From: Stieleria sedimenti
GTDB lineage: Bacteria > Planctomycetota > Planctomycetia > Pirellulales > Pirellulaceae
Direction: 5' to 3'
Assembly (NCBI RefSeq): GCF_025060895.1
Contig: NZ_JANZKV010000037.1
Coordinates: 46,787 to 110,786 of the forward strand
DNA: 64,000 nt
Shown: piece by piece, positions 37,401 through 43,815 of the stretch
Layout: every line of letters begins with the position of its first letter
How positions within the stretch are numbered: position 1 is the first letter of the stretch
Notes under the pieces: model-generated
What the model was told of the DNA's origin: nothing
Seen by the model: the letters and a program-made list of their open reading frames with translations, nothing else
Databases searched by the model: none
Program-made: the position numbers and the translations under genes

Positions 37401-39377
37401 GATCGTGAACGATTCGGTGTTTGTTGCACCGTCCAGGTCCGTGACCACGACGACCACCGCGAAGCTTCCCGGTCCTTGCAGCTCAGTCGGCGTCCAGGAG
37501 AGTTCGCCGGTCTGGGAATCGATCTGCATCCCGGCCGGAGAGGACTGCAGTGAATACGCCAGCGAGTCACTCGGCAGGTCGATCTCGGTCGCGGAAGTCG
37601 ACAACGTCCATTCGGTCAGCTCGTCGACAATCTGGCCTTCGATGGCGTCCATCTCTGGTGCGGAGTTCACCACTGACACCACAAAGGACTGCATGTCGGT
37701 CAGCGCTACCGGATCAACGTTGTCGCTGACGATGACCGATAGGTTGTAGTCTTGTCGGGATTGCTGCCCCGTCGGCGTCCAGCTGAATTGTCCGGTTTCC
37801 GCATCGATGCTTGCCCCGGCAGGTGCTCCGGCCGCAAGTCGGTACGTCAAACGGTTTTCGGGGATGTCCGGATCGGTCGCCTGTGCCGTGAACTGAACGG
37901 GCTCACCGACGCGAACCACAAAGTCGCCGATCGGGGACAAGATCGGCATCTCATTGTCTTCGCTGACGACAACGGTGAATGACTCTTCGTCGAATTTATC
38001 ACCATCGGAAACACGTACGGCAATGACATAGTCGCCCGGGCCTTGCTCTTCGGTCGGCGTCCAGGTGAACTCGCCCGTGACCGGGTCCAGCGATGCCCCG
38101 CTCAGACCCGATTCAATTGAGTAGGTGAGTGTGTTGGCGGGTAAGTCGGGATCGGTCGCGGAAAGCTGAAGCTTGAGCTCCGTCTGCTCTTCGACTTGCT
38201 GGTTTTCGACTCGGGCAAGCACCGGTGGTTTGTTCACTTCACGAACGTCGATCGCGAAGGAGGTTTGGTCTCTTTCACCCGCTAGATCTTCGACATGGAC
38301 GGTGACGTCGTATTGTCCAGGGCCGAATGCTTCCGAGGGTGTCCACTGGATTTTCCCGGTTTGCCCGCTGATCGACATCCCGGTCGGAGCGTCGAGGAGC
38401 GTGTAGGCCAAGGTGTCGTTCGGGTTGGGATCGCTTGCGGCGACGTCATATGTGAAGGGCTGTTCTTCGTCGACCGTCTGTCTTGGGATGGAGTCGAGTT
38501 GTGGCGGCAAGTTGGAGGGGTACGGCTTCCCGATCGTCACGTCGATCAGAACGTCATCGAAACTTCGATCACCGACCAGATGGGATGGCCAGTTGCGGGC
38601 GTGCATTTCCCAACCGATCTGATGCGTTGAATGGTGTTGATCATCCGCCGCGAGCACGTTTGAGTTCGCGCCGCGGACTCGCAAGTGGTTTTCAGGATTG
38701 CCTTGGTCGTCAGCCGGCTGCAAAACATAAACACCGAGATGGCTGCCGGCGGGCAGTGTCGTCTCCCAGGCTGACGGTGCGGAACGGAACTTCGAATAAA
38801 CAACGTGTCGATTGGCCGATTCAAAGACCTTTTCGGCGTATCCAGGATCGGTCGGATGGCGGCCGCCGACTTCACCGGTCGCCGTCTCCACGACGAAGTA
38901 TCCCAATTCGTTGAACTGCTCGGCGATGAACTCGAATTGAGTGTTTACATCAACGAGTTCCGTTTCGTTTCCCGGGAGCGTCATGAACATGATGCTGGTG
39001 AACCCGGCCGGCGCTGAATCGCCTTCACCTTCAGCAATCGTGTAGACCGGACCGGTTCCCGCGTGTCCGATCCCGTTGATCACTCTCAATGCATCGAGCG
39101 GCGAGACTGCACCGTCGGCGTTGGTATCGAAGTAGGAGGCTAGTGAATTAGTGCGCGGCCCAAGGCGGTTCTCTCCGGTCGACGCAAGCTTGTTGATCAC
39201 CCGCAGTGCATCGAGCGGAGAGGCTTGGCCGTCGTTGTTGACATCCAGCGGGCGAGAGGGGTTCTGCCAGTCGGAGGCGAGCAAGAGTCGCTGCTCGAGC
39301 TGCTCCATGCGGTGGTGTCGAGTCTTTCGACGGTGGCGAGCTTTCTTGGCGCGTGATTTCGGGGCGAAGCGTGACAT
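22401..39377 (-). CDS. Giant secreted multi-domain adhesin with RHS/YD repeats
   Basis: A 5658-residue protein, one of the largest kinds known in bacteria. It opens with a basic leader and the planctomycetal motif MEQLEQRLLLAS (export signal seen in many planctomycete surface proteins), followed by two dockerin-like calcium loops at about 48-115 (DVNNDGQASPLDALRVIN and DTNADGAVSPLDALRVIN). Then come many cadherin/He_PIG-type Ig repeats (motif YSL..P.G..ID..TG..TWTP) from about 300 to 4000, interrupted by a beta-propeller-like part, an L-type lectin-like domain near 2440-2655 (SLAIEFDTFNNG), a laminin-B-like domain near 2918-3078 and a Cna-B-like domain near 3088-3138 (YLDQNQNGIRD). From about 4300 it is an RHS/YD shell ending in the core GDYYFRARVL...SFITADQFG and DPSGN near 5535, with about 130 more residues. 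The ATG at 39377 is preferred over one nine codons upstream. It is probably a surface or cell-contact protein. Confidence 0.9.
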   Translation of the reverse strand: MSRFAPKSRAKKARHRRKTRHHRMEQLEQRLLLASDWQNPSRPLDVNNDGQASPLDALRVINKLASTGENRLGPRTNSLASYFDTNADGAVSPLDALRVINGIGHAGTGPVYTIAEGEGDSAPAGFTSIMFMTLPGNETELVDVNTQFEFIAEQFNELGYFVVETATGEVGGRHPTDPGYAEKVFESANRHVVYSKFRSAPSAWETTLPAGSHLGVYVLQPADDQGNPENHLRVRGANSNVLAADDQHHSTHQIGWEMHARNWPSHLVGDRSFDDVLIDVTIGKPYPSNLPPQLDSIPRQTVDEEQPFTYDVAASDPNPNDTLAYTLLDAPTGMSISGQTGKIQWTPSEAFGPGQYDVTVHVEDLAGERDQTSFAIDVREVNKPPVLARVENQQVEEQTELKLQLSATDPDLPANTLTYSIESGLSGASLDPVTGEFTWTPTEEQGPGDYVIAVRVSDGDKFDEESFTVVVSEDNEMPILSPIGDFVVRVGEPVQFTAQATDPDIPENRLTYRLAAGAPAGASIDAETGQFSWTPTGQQSRQDYNLSVIVSDNVDPVALTDMQSFVVSVVNSAPEMDAIEGQIVDELTEWTLSTSATEIDLPSDSLAYSLQSSPAGMQIDSQTGELSWTPTELQGPGSFAVVVVVTDLDGATNTESFTIVAREVNVAPDAETIVDQTIDELVPFSLQVTATDVDHPANLLGYTLTQGPAGAQIDPVSGEFSWTPSEADGPGTYPIIVTVTDSGTPNLSDHVSFEITVKEVNRQPVLDFIPDQTVDEETTLTFTATASDPDIPANNLTFSVTGNPPTSSIDPVSGVFTWTPSETDAPMNYVIQVKVSDNQNPELTDSQEVVISALEVNEPPVLETIDDVTVELGQTVAFTAIATDPDSPLNTLTYSLDAGAPDGASIDPETGAFTWTPTADQDGEVYPITVRVTDDGDPIMDDSDTFQVSVGSCAFSNLDNWTVNEYGGTNNPGSVIVDSCSAVMTEGDSLLVTLERGFVVPEAETVLRVSYADLSFDESDENFINDAFEIAVLDEFGNSLVQTISPDRDSIVNATESLSRLVADAAETVDSAGVTTVTIGLEAIPDGTHAYLSLRLVGDDRDELTSVRVLRMELVGSSQDFDSPAILSLMQEASRRIESSRPSGAIVEPIVFSLTSPNLPSSAVSVRSSTPEIDLTVQSPGTDFPAGTSVLLSGKVTTPGYQDVEHSIGFELIPGAMSEGTPIADQFLESHRVSFLLQSGESPILGQYGAPSSGFDGFNGLADEPSDASGLGDFFLTDDGLVDGTTDSLVLEFQNPTSAVSGTLLDIDSDPSSFTVFESDGTPGYYNASIGSRLNGTSFLFPTSSDPTINNAPEPDLSPVADILGDWLTNGPAALNDNWSFRSIPTSWPVNTETAIIYEIDGGPGGIQDLRGNFGVDNGIFVWLNGEYKFGALGAGGVGRYEYANIDLGDLRPGKNYLQVLREDHGSVNGFAIRVTGNLVPADAWRVSAFDSAGEEITSVEVNSATATIGNGAASSFSLADENARIRSLKIDYVGNRTERIGFGLDNLRFTSRRAGSSVSHVTVNGDSVDVLDPSGNLFHLVDVGPGRNSYQVIAYDEFQNSVSASLEITGSSSAGFDLSRFSDITGSFGAVYGHTSFNEDSDQLLINLATTNTGTFETDVPLLVGIKNISDPTVSVVGADGVMPDGTPYYDYTEAVGDGTLEAGETTASPTVTFHTPSRQQFDYELVFYGKLNEAPIIESLPKIEAAYDREYRYEVLATDPDDDPLSYTLSTKPVGMDFAQGTTEIVWQPTASDIGYHDIVVTVTDDRGGTAEQRFTIEVLEGPPNRPPIITSTPVTTATIAEKVSLESKPLDPNLKTQVDYLRTPSDGKAIWDVRPDGSVFQTENSDPSFFLFDEEIPLNSRIEGTFQVTPVVDDDGIGFVFGFRDRDTFYTFHWSNSGFNQNAQPGMRIRKFDGSFTVNGHNFDNDLFNGPQTLYQNTLTWQGIPYNFVIEQAEDQFRIVIKDGANVIIDETIYDPDFAGGRFGFMNYSVENVFYSGHVFTPKTAPSYRYDVDAIDPDFDPIQYTLLDGPDGMQINPASGLITWAPSEDDLRDESLPTQNPSLPVAPGFAVSIHADINEPNELAFDSLGNLYVGNGGNPGSETSPEKIRRIAKGGDLATEYGEAPISDPDAVAFDRTGLISGVPGSVLVGGLPGSITAVHPDGTVAMVFGPSDSINNVDSMTFDNAGRLLFLAHGTSNIMVSTGDEPSVLASVPGPTFAIAVDPLNRFVISNEDGSLRLYDSDGTLLDGQYAVNLGFAPPIAFGPGGVWGTDLYLVNNDTDQLLRMGSDGAMTVIGSGFTDRVSDLRFGPDGALYLSQGVADRILRITPQQSTRGLAGNEHSVLVAAIDGRGGVANQEFTICVHPDPENKPPTIISTPINASVVSPSFDFDDFTNTNGLTLNGRATTVDQRLRLVRGEFGTEGSAFSSERVSVRNGFVSEFEFRVDPGPDGFAFVIQNDSASSSGGTGGNLGYGQIANSLAIEFDTFNNGSGFGIFDPSDNHISVISAGREPNNSSHTYALANVTPPFNIDDGQIHQARIEYVPGNLKLFVEGSISPLIDLDVDLENILGTSLVDDRGRAFVGFSAGNGTRFSIHEIVSWTFTPNENVYEYDVDAIDPDEDTLTYGLVDGPTGMTIDPETGFVEWNVSVPDLITVTIGDEDFFGFGTGSIGEPTPAIDFDNRDTDDPPYTDRDLRTSVSGDDVLNDISWENDLSFIQSRAQSVTVELAIGGIQDGNEALIEFDDRLFIEDLEVNAAFDAIDDGPFGTRLISFALTAAQLDSFNLDGLLNFDFLGGRVSDQSPVSAGRLESYFIDYLRVFFAPEPIHQVTVSVTDGRGGYDEQRFDIEIRDVGSGEIRGTKFIEGITVAESTFDDGPAGWTLSENQEANFSWHDSGGNEGGHIRFTDILNPGSQFIASASFLGDWSELDNRGVLTYEQRVFAVGGSVINTHPYSVSISGPGGSANWTGDTPTGVTPWIQQIVPIQESEWTITSGTWSEILADVDRLAIAGELFGNNTNPPDVSGVDNVRLINNPSPAGWTIYLDQNQNGIRDIGERFEVTDENGNYAFSGLPGGTYYVREEIPPGWAQTFPGQNPPPEFWVASGERTPGQLLKVQANAVADEILYSESSNIYEALERLPDGQFLAVTGDPADLSLERFLVQIDPFSGDVVDLGSVTGVSHIEGLAFVGETLYAAVSTNFDHAAERLAIIDMETMTSHPIGIFGDGYTNVEGLAASPSGKLFATDVETNSLFTININTGEAVTRVGDANRMFALDFDSDGRLYGVPFDTAGVSQLVELDPVTGAIISSEPIDANYGNGLIVERNRTPLGYTVTLPKNRTISGMEFVNRQIDSANNRPPTFDSTPFESVAFFDLYRYDVDASDPENDTLTYSLLTAPDGMTVHPTLGTVVWVPKEDQQGDHNVLLAVSDGNGGTDLQPFTITVTTPNTAPVITSLPPEATLAGAIYSYPIRVQDPDLASDGDELSYRLADGHPVGMTLELVSIKNSTGQQVDVYYAVSWGVPADDAGTSADVTLIVSDEQGAEDRQSWSIAVNDPASGNVDPEIRSKPRRKARFGIEWVYPIDAFDANGDSLAYSLDGSPANMTVTEKGFVSWTPPADAPKSVSFDVIVTDGRGGEARQPISLSVASIDANGRPIITSVPGVASVINLPYSYDPVANDPDGDSLRWELTAAPRGMSIDGRTGKIRWTPDDQQIGTHIVAVTASDPFLASYTQRYSIHVGCNNLAPAIVSIPPTVGLTDRTYLYPVRADDFEDDKLTWSLTTAPDNMSIDRDSGLIRWTPTNTQLGSHNVVIEVSDDINTGTQRYTVVVSNSNDPVDPGNPDGPKKGNRAPIFRSTPVYGAEVDALYQYQVSAIDPDGDTVTYGLGTNVPAGMEINDGLITWTPTINDVGAPLITVTATDEHGAVSTQGYVLSVAENEPPEITSTHVISVTRGATYRYTVGANDPEGGPLAWSLDDNTPQGMTIDTRGRILWDTSSFTGDSAFVTVTVTDDRGQTDSDTWTINVSDDTTPPSVSILVKSSSFSFFGDGQLDVRSAYTVEVYATDNVGVTEVELFVDGTRVALDQNFTAELVATSIPTTVSLEAVARDAAGLDGRSISALTIVDPAVTNQPTIGGQGVPPHPGTTDPTDTGSPIVEITKPKLGDSITNAVPIIGTVRDPEDNLWYYQAIYARADRVSITSIDLDDPDWVVFHQSTEPVVNGEIAVFDPSALTNDAYAIAVVAYDINASGWVEPIMVFVDGNVQVGNFRIELTDLSLPLNGIPIEVTRVYDTDNAPDEGDFGYGWNLGVQDPRILETVALSAGGAFNGGNDKLVPGRSKIYLTNPSGQRVGFTYEERLVSASFFGGIYRAEFVPDSGVYDTLTIDNPTVARGGIIGALGQGINPNVYTLTTNAGIKYRYNQFSGLQTITDLNGNVVTFTENGISHSSGQSIDFVRDHRGRIKEVVDPSGNKIVYQYDAAGDLRSVTDLAGLTTSYTYRDEPEHFLDQAFDPQGDAVLTAVYEKHPDYRIYEFKSVVDAAGNRIDDRDFETSANFGVVRDANGNPTELLFDNRGNVLEEKDPLGNVTFREYGDLKNPDLETRIIDRRGFVTEREYDARGNVRKIVELGTESDPFDEPIVTEFTYDRGNRVKSIKNALGATTVFNYDSRGNLTKITNAEGNSSTFTYDGEGRRQTFTDFNGNTTTFDYTNACPCGSPSTVTHPDGTYQTFDYNQFGQVTREASYEADGTLVEQRETKYDSAGRVMEEKTGVDGDANHPPTIVRRFYDEHLLDWEIIISPQSLDGSGNLTESPATPVDDRFSRITDFEYDQNDRLIRQIDAEAWWNPTTNRFEGKNGDPRGVVEFRYDAQGNRVLLQDPVGNITTWVYDELNRVVEERDPFYWVDIVEADASLQGISNDELLDRIAPIVPVSPANPSDPRDPLYDDPSGASCETNTAADHIRLTCYDAEGNQVKTIDRNARSREFEYDHAGRLEEERWNNAPDHATDPNALVETVNFTYDTLGNMLTASDSNSRYLHTYDVLNRLTSVDNNPLDDRDVPRVILNYEYDPQGNVTKTYDDAGVTVESEYDSRNRLWIRKWYDADVPTGEDPDVDPARVDFFYNAAGREKEVRRYADLDANTLVGRTERTYDTVGRSDDLIHRNSVDELLAGYDYDYDFSGLLTTEDRTHQDQQYAQSITYAYDLTGQLTSADFDTQADEIYVYDLNGNRLTSAVGNDQRTYITGPANQLQSDGIYRYEYDGEGNQIKRVPILPDGSDDPSGTVRTFIYDHRNRLVRVDDWSTDPGDPRNPAAGAILTQSVEYTYDALGRRLARTADFDGEGQEVAESEYIVFDRDHTWADLDTAELAVNRYLQGNRIDHNLARMRQGIEIDWYLADRIGSTRDQVSQFTPLRHIAYEAFGKINTSLDPEFFDRFTFTGRELDMNTGDYYFRARVLNASTGSFITADQFGFRSLDTNLYRYVGNSPLNATDPSGNISLAAKAALVGAIAVGALSFSASLVVNSTCKQTDSFGEMVVRSASYTVKGATVGAVAGFAFFKAGLALRGLSGMVGRTGFVFGDVTTRTAAISTIEGVSASQGQIVVGGIAALTALLERDVAECLAVVIDS

Positions 39378-39864
39378 GGAGCTGCAAACTCTTTCGGGGG
39401 GCACTCTAATCAGTGCCCATTCTTATCCCCCTCCCCCAAAGATGCTACACGCAGCCCCTATTTTCCGAAAAACCGGCCTGCCAACGCCCACGACTTGCCC
39501 CACAAAAATTGGAAATACACCCCTGCGGAGTGCCGCCATGCACCACTATCGGGGCAAACCTACGGGCGAGTCGGTGAACACATCGTTGTCAAGTTTCTCA
39601 CCGCCAATGCGGTTGTTCCAACCTCGTCGACCTGTCGATTCGCGGGCTTCAAGGTTGGGGCAACATCCCGTCGCCAATCCATTCCTCCGCGGAATCCAAA
39701 CGCCGAAATCCGTCCAGCCGCTGATGTCGTTTCTTTTCTTCCTTCTGCGGGTCCTCGGCGGGTAGTGAATTGTGGACGGATCTGAAAAACTGCAGCTGAC
39801 AAAACGACCGGATCAGTGTTTCGACGCTGCGTACCAAGGTGACTCCGACCCCAGGAATGGTCCG
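39378..39864. other. Divergent intergenic region, about 490 bp
   Basis: Lies between the giant gene (minus) and the DUF2786 gene (plus) and should carry both promoters. Short open frames are present but show no recognisable motif. An AGGAA sequence lies 7-8 bases before the ATG at 39865 and sets that start. Nothing else supportable is seen. Confidence 0.35.
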
Positions 39865-41016
39865 ATGGAAAACCAAAAACTGAAATTCGTCTGGAACGAT
39901 GGCGGCCGGGCTGCAAGCGGATTCGTTGGGTCTGCGGGGGATTGTGTAGCCCGTGCGATCGCTATCGCAACGGGAAAACCTTATCGCGAAGTCTATGGCG
40001 CCCTCGGCGAGATCGCTGGCGAGACCGCCCGCAATGGCGTGATCCAACAATATACACGCCAGTACCTCCAATCACTCGGGTGGCTGCAGTCAGGGTACGA
40101 AGGAGAGCTACCCAAGGGCGTCCTGATTGTCCGATTTAAGACAGCGCGGAGCGGCCATCTTGCTTGCGTCGTCGATGGGGAAATCCACGACACATGGGAT
40201 CCCTTTGAAGATCATGTCCCAATCGAATACTACCGTCACCCGGGAACGGACGGCACTCATCCGACACTCGCGCCGCGGCGGATCTCTGAAGCAGATCCCG
40301 GCGATATGACGCATGATCAATACGCCAAGATTTTGCACAGGATCCAAGCGCTACGCAAAACAGCAAGCAACGACGCCAGTACCGAAGGCGAAATTCGCAA
40401 CGCAGTCCGGATGGCACAGACCTTGATGCTCAAACACAACTTGAGCGAAGCCGATTTAACGGAAACGGAACAGGTCAATGGCACCGAAATGACTCGCAGA
40501 CGTTGCTATTTGAACGGAAAACGAGCTTGCCGCTGGGAAACACGCCTCGCCAATTACGTTACCACGACCGTCGTCCCCACCGTTCAGCATTACTTCGATC
40601 GGCAAGCAAAACGCACCGCCTACTTTTTCTATGGGCCAAGAGACGACGTGGATTATGCCATCGATTTGTACAAGGAGCTGCTGGTCACAATTGCGACATC
40701 GGCACGGTTGAATCACGGGGGCTACGCCCGTGGATCGGGCGCATCGTATGCAAAGGGGTACGTCGATGGCTTACCGCGTTTTGATCCAGAATCAATTGAT
40801 GCGAAGGGCCAGGAAATGATAAGGGCCAGAATGTTGACGATCCGCAGGGAGGCGAAGCTTTGGCTTGAATCGGAGTGCGGAATCTCGCTCTGCACGAAAT
40901 CCGAATCTTCATCTGGGATGCACGACCCGAATGCATATGCTGCCGGGCAACGCGATGGATCCACCCACTCGGTCAGCGGACGGAGCGGGGTAAAGAGGAT
41001 CGCCGACCTACGGTGA
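39865..41016 (+). CDS. DUF2786-containing protein with N-terminal cysteine-peptidase-like region
   Basis: A 383-residue protein. The first 130 residues look like a papain-fold or C39-like region: GDCVARAIAIATGKPYREVY at about 18-37 gives the Cys with following helix, and GHLACVVDGEIHDTWD near 98-113 gives a candidate His and Asp. Next is a DUF2786 helix pair (ILHRIQALRKTASNDASTEG at about 153-172, AQTLMLKHNLSEADL near 182) and then a DUF7168-like part (YFFYGPRDDVDYAIDLYKEL). DUF2786 proteins are found on phages, plasmids and integrative elements, and their role is unknown. The ATG at 39865 was chosen on an AGGAA signal. About 245 bp of the middle recurs in decayed form at 52469-52713. This suggests an association with mobile DNA. 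Confidence 0.7.
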   Translation: MENQKLKFVWNDGGRAASGFVGSAGDCVARAIAIATGKPYREVYGALGEIAGETARNGVIQQYTRQYLQSLGWLQSGYEGELPKGVLIVRFKTARSGHLACVVDGEIHDTWDPFEDHVPIEYYRHPGTDGTHPTLAPRRISEADPGDMTHDQYAKILHRIQALRKTASNDASTEGEIRNAVRMAQTLMLKHNLSEADLTETEQVNGTEMTRRRCYLNGKRACRWETRLANYVTTTVVPTVQHYFDRQAKRTAYFFYGPRDDVDYAIDLYKELLVTIATSARLNHGGYARGSGASYAKGYVDGLPRFDPESIDAKGQEMIRARMLTIRREAKLWLESECGISLCTKSESSSGMHDPNAYAAGQRDGSTHSVSGRSGVKRIADLR

Positions 41017-41074
41017 TTGAAGGTCGCAGCCGACGATCCTGGATTCTACATTCGACACCGGTCTTAGATGTCGT

Positions 41075-42079
41075 TTAGAACGAGCCCGGCTGAATCACCT
41101 GATTCATTTGAAGCAGACTTTCGATCGATGAGCCACGATCCGTCTGGCTGGAGCCTGAGCGTTGTGGCACGCTTCGTGGGAGTGTCTTTATTGAAGAAGG
41201 TTTCACCCCTTCTTCGATCAAACCTTCAATCGCACTGCCGATTGACTTTGTCATCTCAGCATCTTTCTGATCACTGAAAAAGTTTCCCAAGGCACTCTGC
41301 AGATCGAACGTCTTTTTCTCCAGAAGATCGTCGTACTTGTCCGCACTGATTGTTCGCGTTCCCTTAACCAGAACCAGCTTGCCATCGTAGCTAGCAATGA
41401 AGGACTCCGTCACGTCGACAGTCGGATCGGATGGAAAACGCGCGGCGAAGGCGTCATCAGACAGAGTGGCGATTTCCAGAATCGCAAGAGTGAGTCTGGA
41501 GAGACACTCGAACTGGCTTTCGCTGACAACAACGTATTTTCCGCAGTACTCCGCGTATTTGACACAACAGTCACTAGCCTTCGGTTTCGAGTCGCAAACC
41601 TGGAAGAACCTTTGCGGAAGAATTTCCTCGATGTTCTTCTTGTCGTAGAACGTGGCGAAATCAGCCCACCGACTCTCCGTTGTATTTGTTGGGACGCATC
41701 CAATCGTGTATTGGTAAACGCACTTCATGAGTGCCAGACGTCTTGTTTCGTTGATGGGTCTTAGTGTCCAGTTTTCCGCAAGTGTTCGCGTTCCGTTAAT
41801 TCCCGCTGATGCAGTTGCGAGTCTCGTCGGATTCCATAGCAATCCACCGTTGGCGGTATTGGAATGGTTGATAGTTGTTCCTCCACCGCTTGGAACCGCG
41901 AACATCGGAGTGCTCCCTTGATTGACAACGAACCTCGCGAGATTGTCAAGAACTTGCTGCTCGTAGATGTCCGCGAGCGTGTTTGTTTGACGATTCACGT
42001 TTCGTTGCAATTGTGTGTGGGCGCACCCTGATGCCGAAAGGATCAAGATGCCAATTGTGATAGTCGATAGGCGTGCCAT
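41075..42079 (-). CDS. Predicted lipoprotein, unknown function
   Basis: A 334-residue lipoprotein: after the ATG at 42079 (GGAGG 5-6 bases upstream), MARLSTITIGILILSASGC gives a signal peptide with lipobox SASGC. The same frame is open another 66 codons upstream but without a signal peptide. The mature part has conserved-looking features: QVLDNLARFVVNQGSTPMF, TLRPINETRRLALMKCVYQY, a set of cysteines (CDSKPKASDCCVKYAEYC, about 167-184) and SFIASYDGKLVLVKGTRTIS. It resembles no family I can name. It is divergently placed to a 254-residue gene, and the 318-bp space between them should hold the promoters. Confidence 0.6.
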   Translation of the reverse strand: MARLSTITIGILILSASGCAHTQLQRNVNRQTNTLADIYEQQVLDNLARFVVNQGSTPMFAVPSGGGTTINHSNTANGGLLWNPTRLATASAGINGTRTLAENWTLRPINETRRLALMKCVYQYTIGCVPTNTTESRWADFATFYDKKNIEEILPQRFFQVCDSKPKASDCCVKYAEYCGKYVVVSESQFECLSRLTLAILEIATLSDDAFAARFPSDPTVDVTESFIASYDGKLVLVKGTRTISADKYDDLLEKKTFDLQSALGNFFSDQKDAEMTKSIGSAIEGLIEEGVKPSSIKTLPRSVPQRSGSSQTDRGSSIESLLQMNQVIQPGSF

Positions 42080-42397
42080 TCTCTCCTCCATGAGAAAATT
42101 GATTCCGGAAGCCCCTGCGGAGGGGTGATCGACAGGCTCTGAGTTTCTACTCAAGCGTACCTGAACACACGTCGTAAGTTGGTTGACGCGCTTGCGGGAT
42201 GTATCGAATTTACCGGAAGATTCGAATGGGGGTTCCGTACGACCAAGCGGTGGAATCCGAGTGAAGTGCCTCAACAAATCTCTCGGCGGTCGAGGACCAC
42301 CGTTGCGTTCATTTCGTCGGCGACGAATTCATCAAGAAACGCTACGTTTGGGGGCCAAGTACCGACACGACCACTTCCACCAACCAGGAGCCCATCC

Positions 42398-43162
42398 GTG
42401 GTAAACAACGACTCCATGATCGGCCTGATATCCAATGCGTTTCGGGCACGCGGAGAGATTCTAGAATTCGCAGACGAAGTCGATTCGCGTGTAACGGAAA
42501 TTGACTTCAATGAATTGGAGCGGTTGGCTGCCCGGCTAACCAAATATGAACCTGCGGGCGAAACAAACAGCAATGAAGGCGACTCGAACGCTGCTGCTGC
42601 TCGTTTAGAAGCGGAGCAAGAGACGGCAAGGAGGGTCGCAGAAACAGAAGCTTTACAACGGCAAGAGCAGGAGGTCCTTGAGGCATTGTCAACTTTGCCG
42701 GCAACGGCTCAGCGAATGGTCGAGATGGCTTGGATTGAATCACATCCGGCGATGCTGCGTGTTGGGGACGGCCCATTTACCCTCAAGGCTATTGATCTTC
42801 TCGATCCACCGCACGGTGTATGTCCTTCGCGTTCCGCGGCAAACCAACTGGGGCATTGGATCAACAACCGCCCTGAATTCTTTCGGTCGCTCTCGAAGTC
42901 GCCTCGGCCGGAAGATGAACCGGATCAGGTGGATGGCTTCATTGCGGATCCGAAGGTCGAAGAAATTGAGGAGATGTTGCAACAGTTGCAGGAGGCTGCG
43001 GAACGTGAGACAGCATCTCATGACTTGGAGACGGTCCTCAATGTGTTGGACGAGAAGCTAGCCGCGGCCAATTCCGATATTCCGCATGAAGTTCTACAGA
43101 GGTCAGCGGAACAGCTGGGTTCGTTGTCCGCGCGTCTGAATTCCTTGGTCGTACCAGAATGA
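42398..43162 (+). CDS. Hypothetical acidic coiled-coil protein
   Basis: A 254-residue protein starting at the GTG at 42398 (AGGAG at 42386-42390, spacing 7). It opens with VVNNDSMIGLISNAFRARG and has a charged helical segment (EAEQETARRVAETEALQRQE). A central region follows (MVEMAWIESHPAMLRVGDGP, then LLDPPHGVCPSRSAANQLG and HWINNRPEFFRSL), and then a second coiled coil (VEEIEEMLQQLQEAAERE). No known family was recognised. It is followed at 52 bp by another unknown gene in the same direction; the string of unknown genes between a DUF2786 gene and an integrase remnant suggests cargo of an integrated element. Confidence 0.5.
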   Translation: MVNNDSMIGLISNAFRARGEILEFADEVDSRVTEIDFNELERLAARLTKYEPAGETNSNEGDSNAAAARLEAEQETARRVAETEALQRQEQEVLEALSTLPATAQRMVEMAWIESHPAMLRVGDGPFTLKAIDLLDPPHGVCPSRSAANQLGHWINNRPEFFRSLSKSPRPEDEPDQVDGFIADPKVEEIEEMLQQLQEAAERETASHDLETVLNVLDEKLAAANSDIPHEVLQRSAEQLGSLSARLNSLVVPE

Positions 43163-43214
43163 CGCTTGACGCCAACGGCCCTGGAATGATTCGTCCCCTC
43201 ATTGGAAACTATCA

Positions 43215-43766
43215 ATGAACGCTACGATCGATCGAACGTTTGTCCGTAATCGCCTTGCCAAGGAAGGCCGCTATGAAGCCGGCCAATTCTATCGGGAACA
43301 AACAAGGCTGCGGTTGCGCGGCCAGAGAATGACGCGTGCCAAAGCCACTGAGGAGGCGTGGCGCCGGACCGAAGGGCGATTTCCGCCGTTGACTCGGAGT
43401 CAGGTTGAGATTCGCCCAGCAGTAGCTCTGCTCGCGATCGCCGAGCGTCGACCCGCAGGCACACGCGAAGAGTTCGCAAGTGTTTGGCGCCGAACGTGGC
43501 AGGCAGTTGCAATGATACGGGCTCTCGCTACCAAAGACGCTCAGGCAACCGCCTTTGTCCTCCAGGCGTGCACGGAAGGGGAACAGCGACAGTTGCTTGC
43601 TGCCGATCCCTACGATGTCGTTGACGTGAGCGATTTCGTCCGAGAAGCGTCTCATCTTCAAGATGACCATCCGCAATCGGCAGACCTTCTGCGTTCACTG
43701 GCCACGTTACTCGAGCAAATCGACGCGAACCTATCCCCAGGCCGCGTGTTGAAGTTAATCGGGTGA
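43215..43766 (+). CDS. Hypothetical protein with YREQ...EEAWRR motif, long paralogue
   Basis: A 183-residue basic protein without a recognised family. Its first 55 residues (RLAKEGRYEAGQFYREQTRL and TRAKATEEAWRRTEGRF) are clearly related to the complete small protein encoded next at 43816, showing an ancient tandem duplication or a shared N-terminal domain. The rest is helical (ASVWRRTWQAVAMIRALAT, SADLLRSLATLLEQIDANL). The charge pattern would suit a nucleic-acid or structural partner, but there is no direct evidence. It is co-directional with the neighbours on both sides. Confidence 0.5.
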   Translation: MNATIDRTFVRNRLAKEGRYEAGQFYREQTRLRLRGQRMTRAKATEEAWRRTEGRFPPLTRSQVEIRPAVALLAIAERRPAGTREEFASVWRRTWQAVAMIRALATKDAQATAFVLQACTEGEQRQLLAADPYDVVDVSDFVREASHLQDDHPQSADLLRSLATLLEQIDANLSPGRVLKLIG

Positions 43767-43815
43767 CCATCACCACCGAGCGAGAATCTGTAAACCTGCC
43801 CCACTCCCACTTGCC

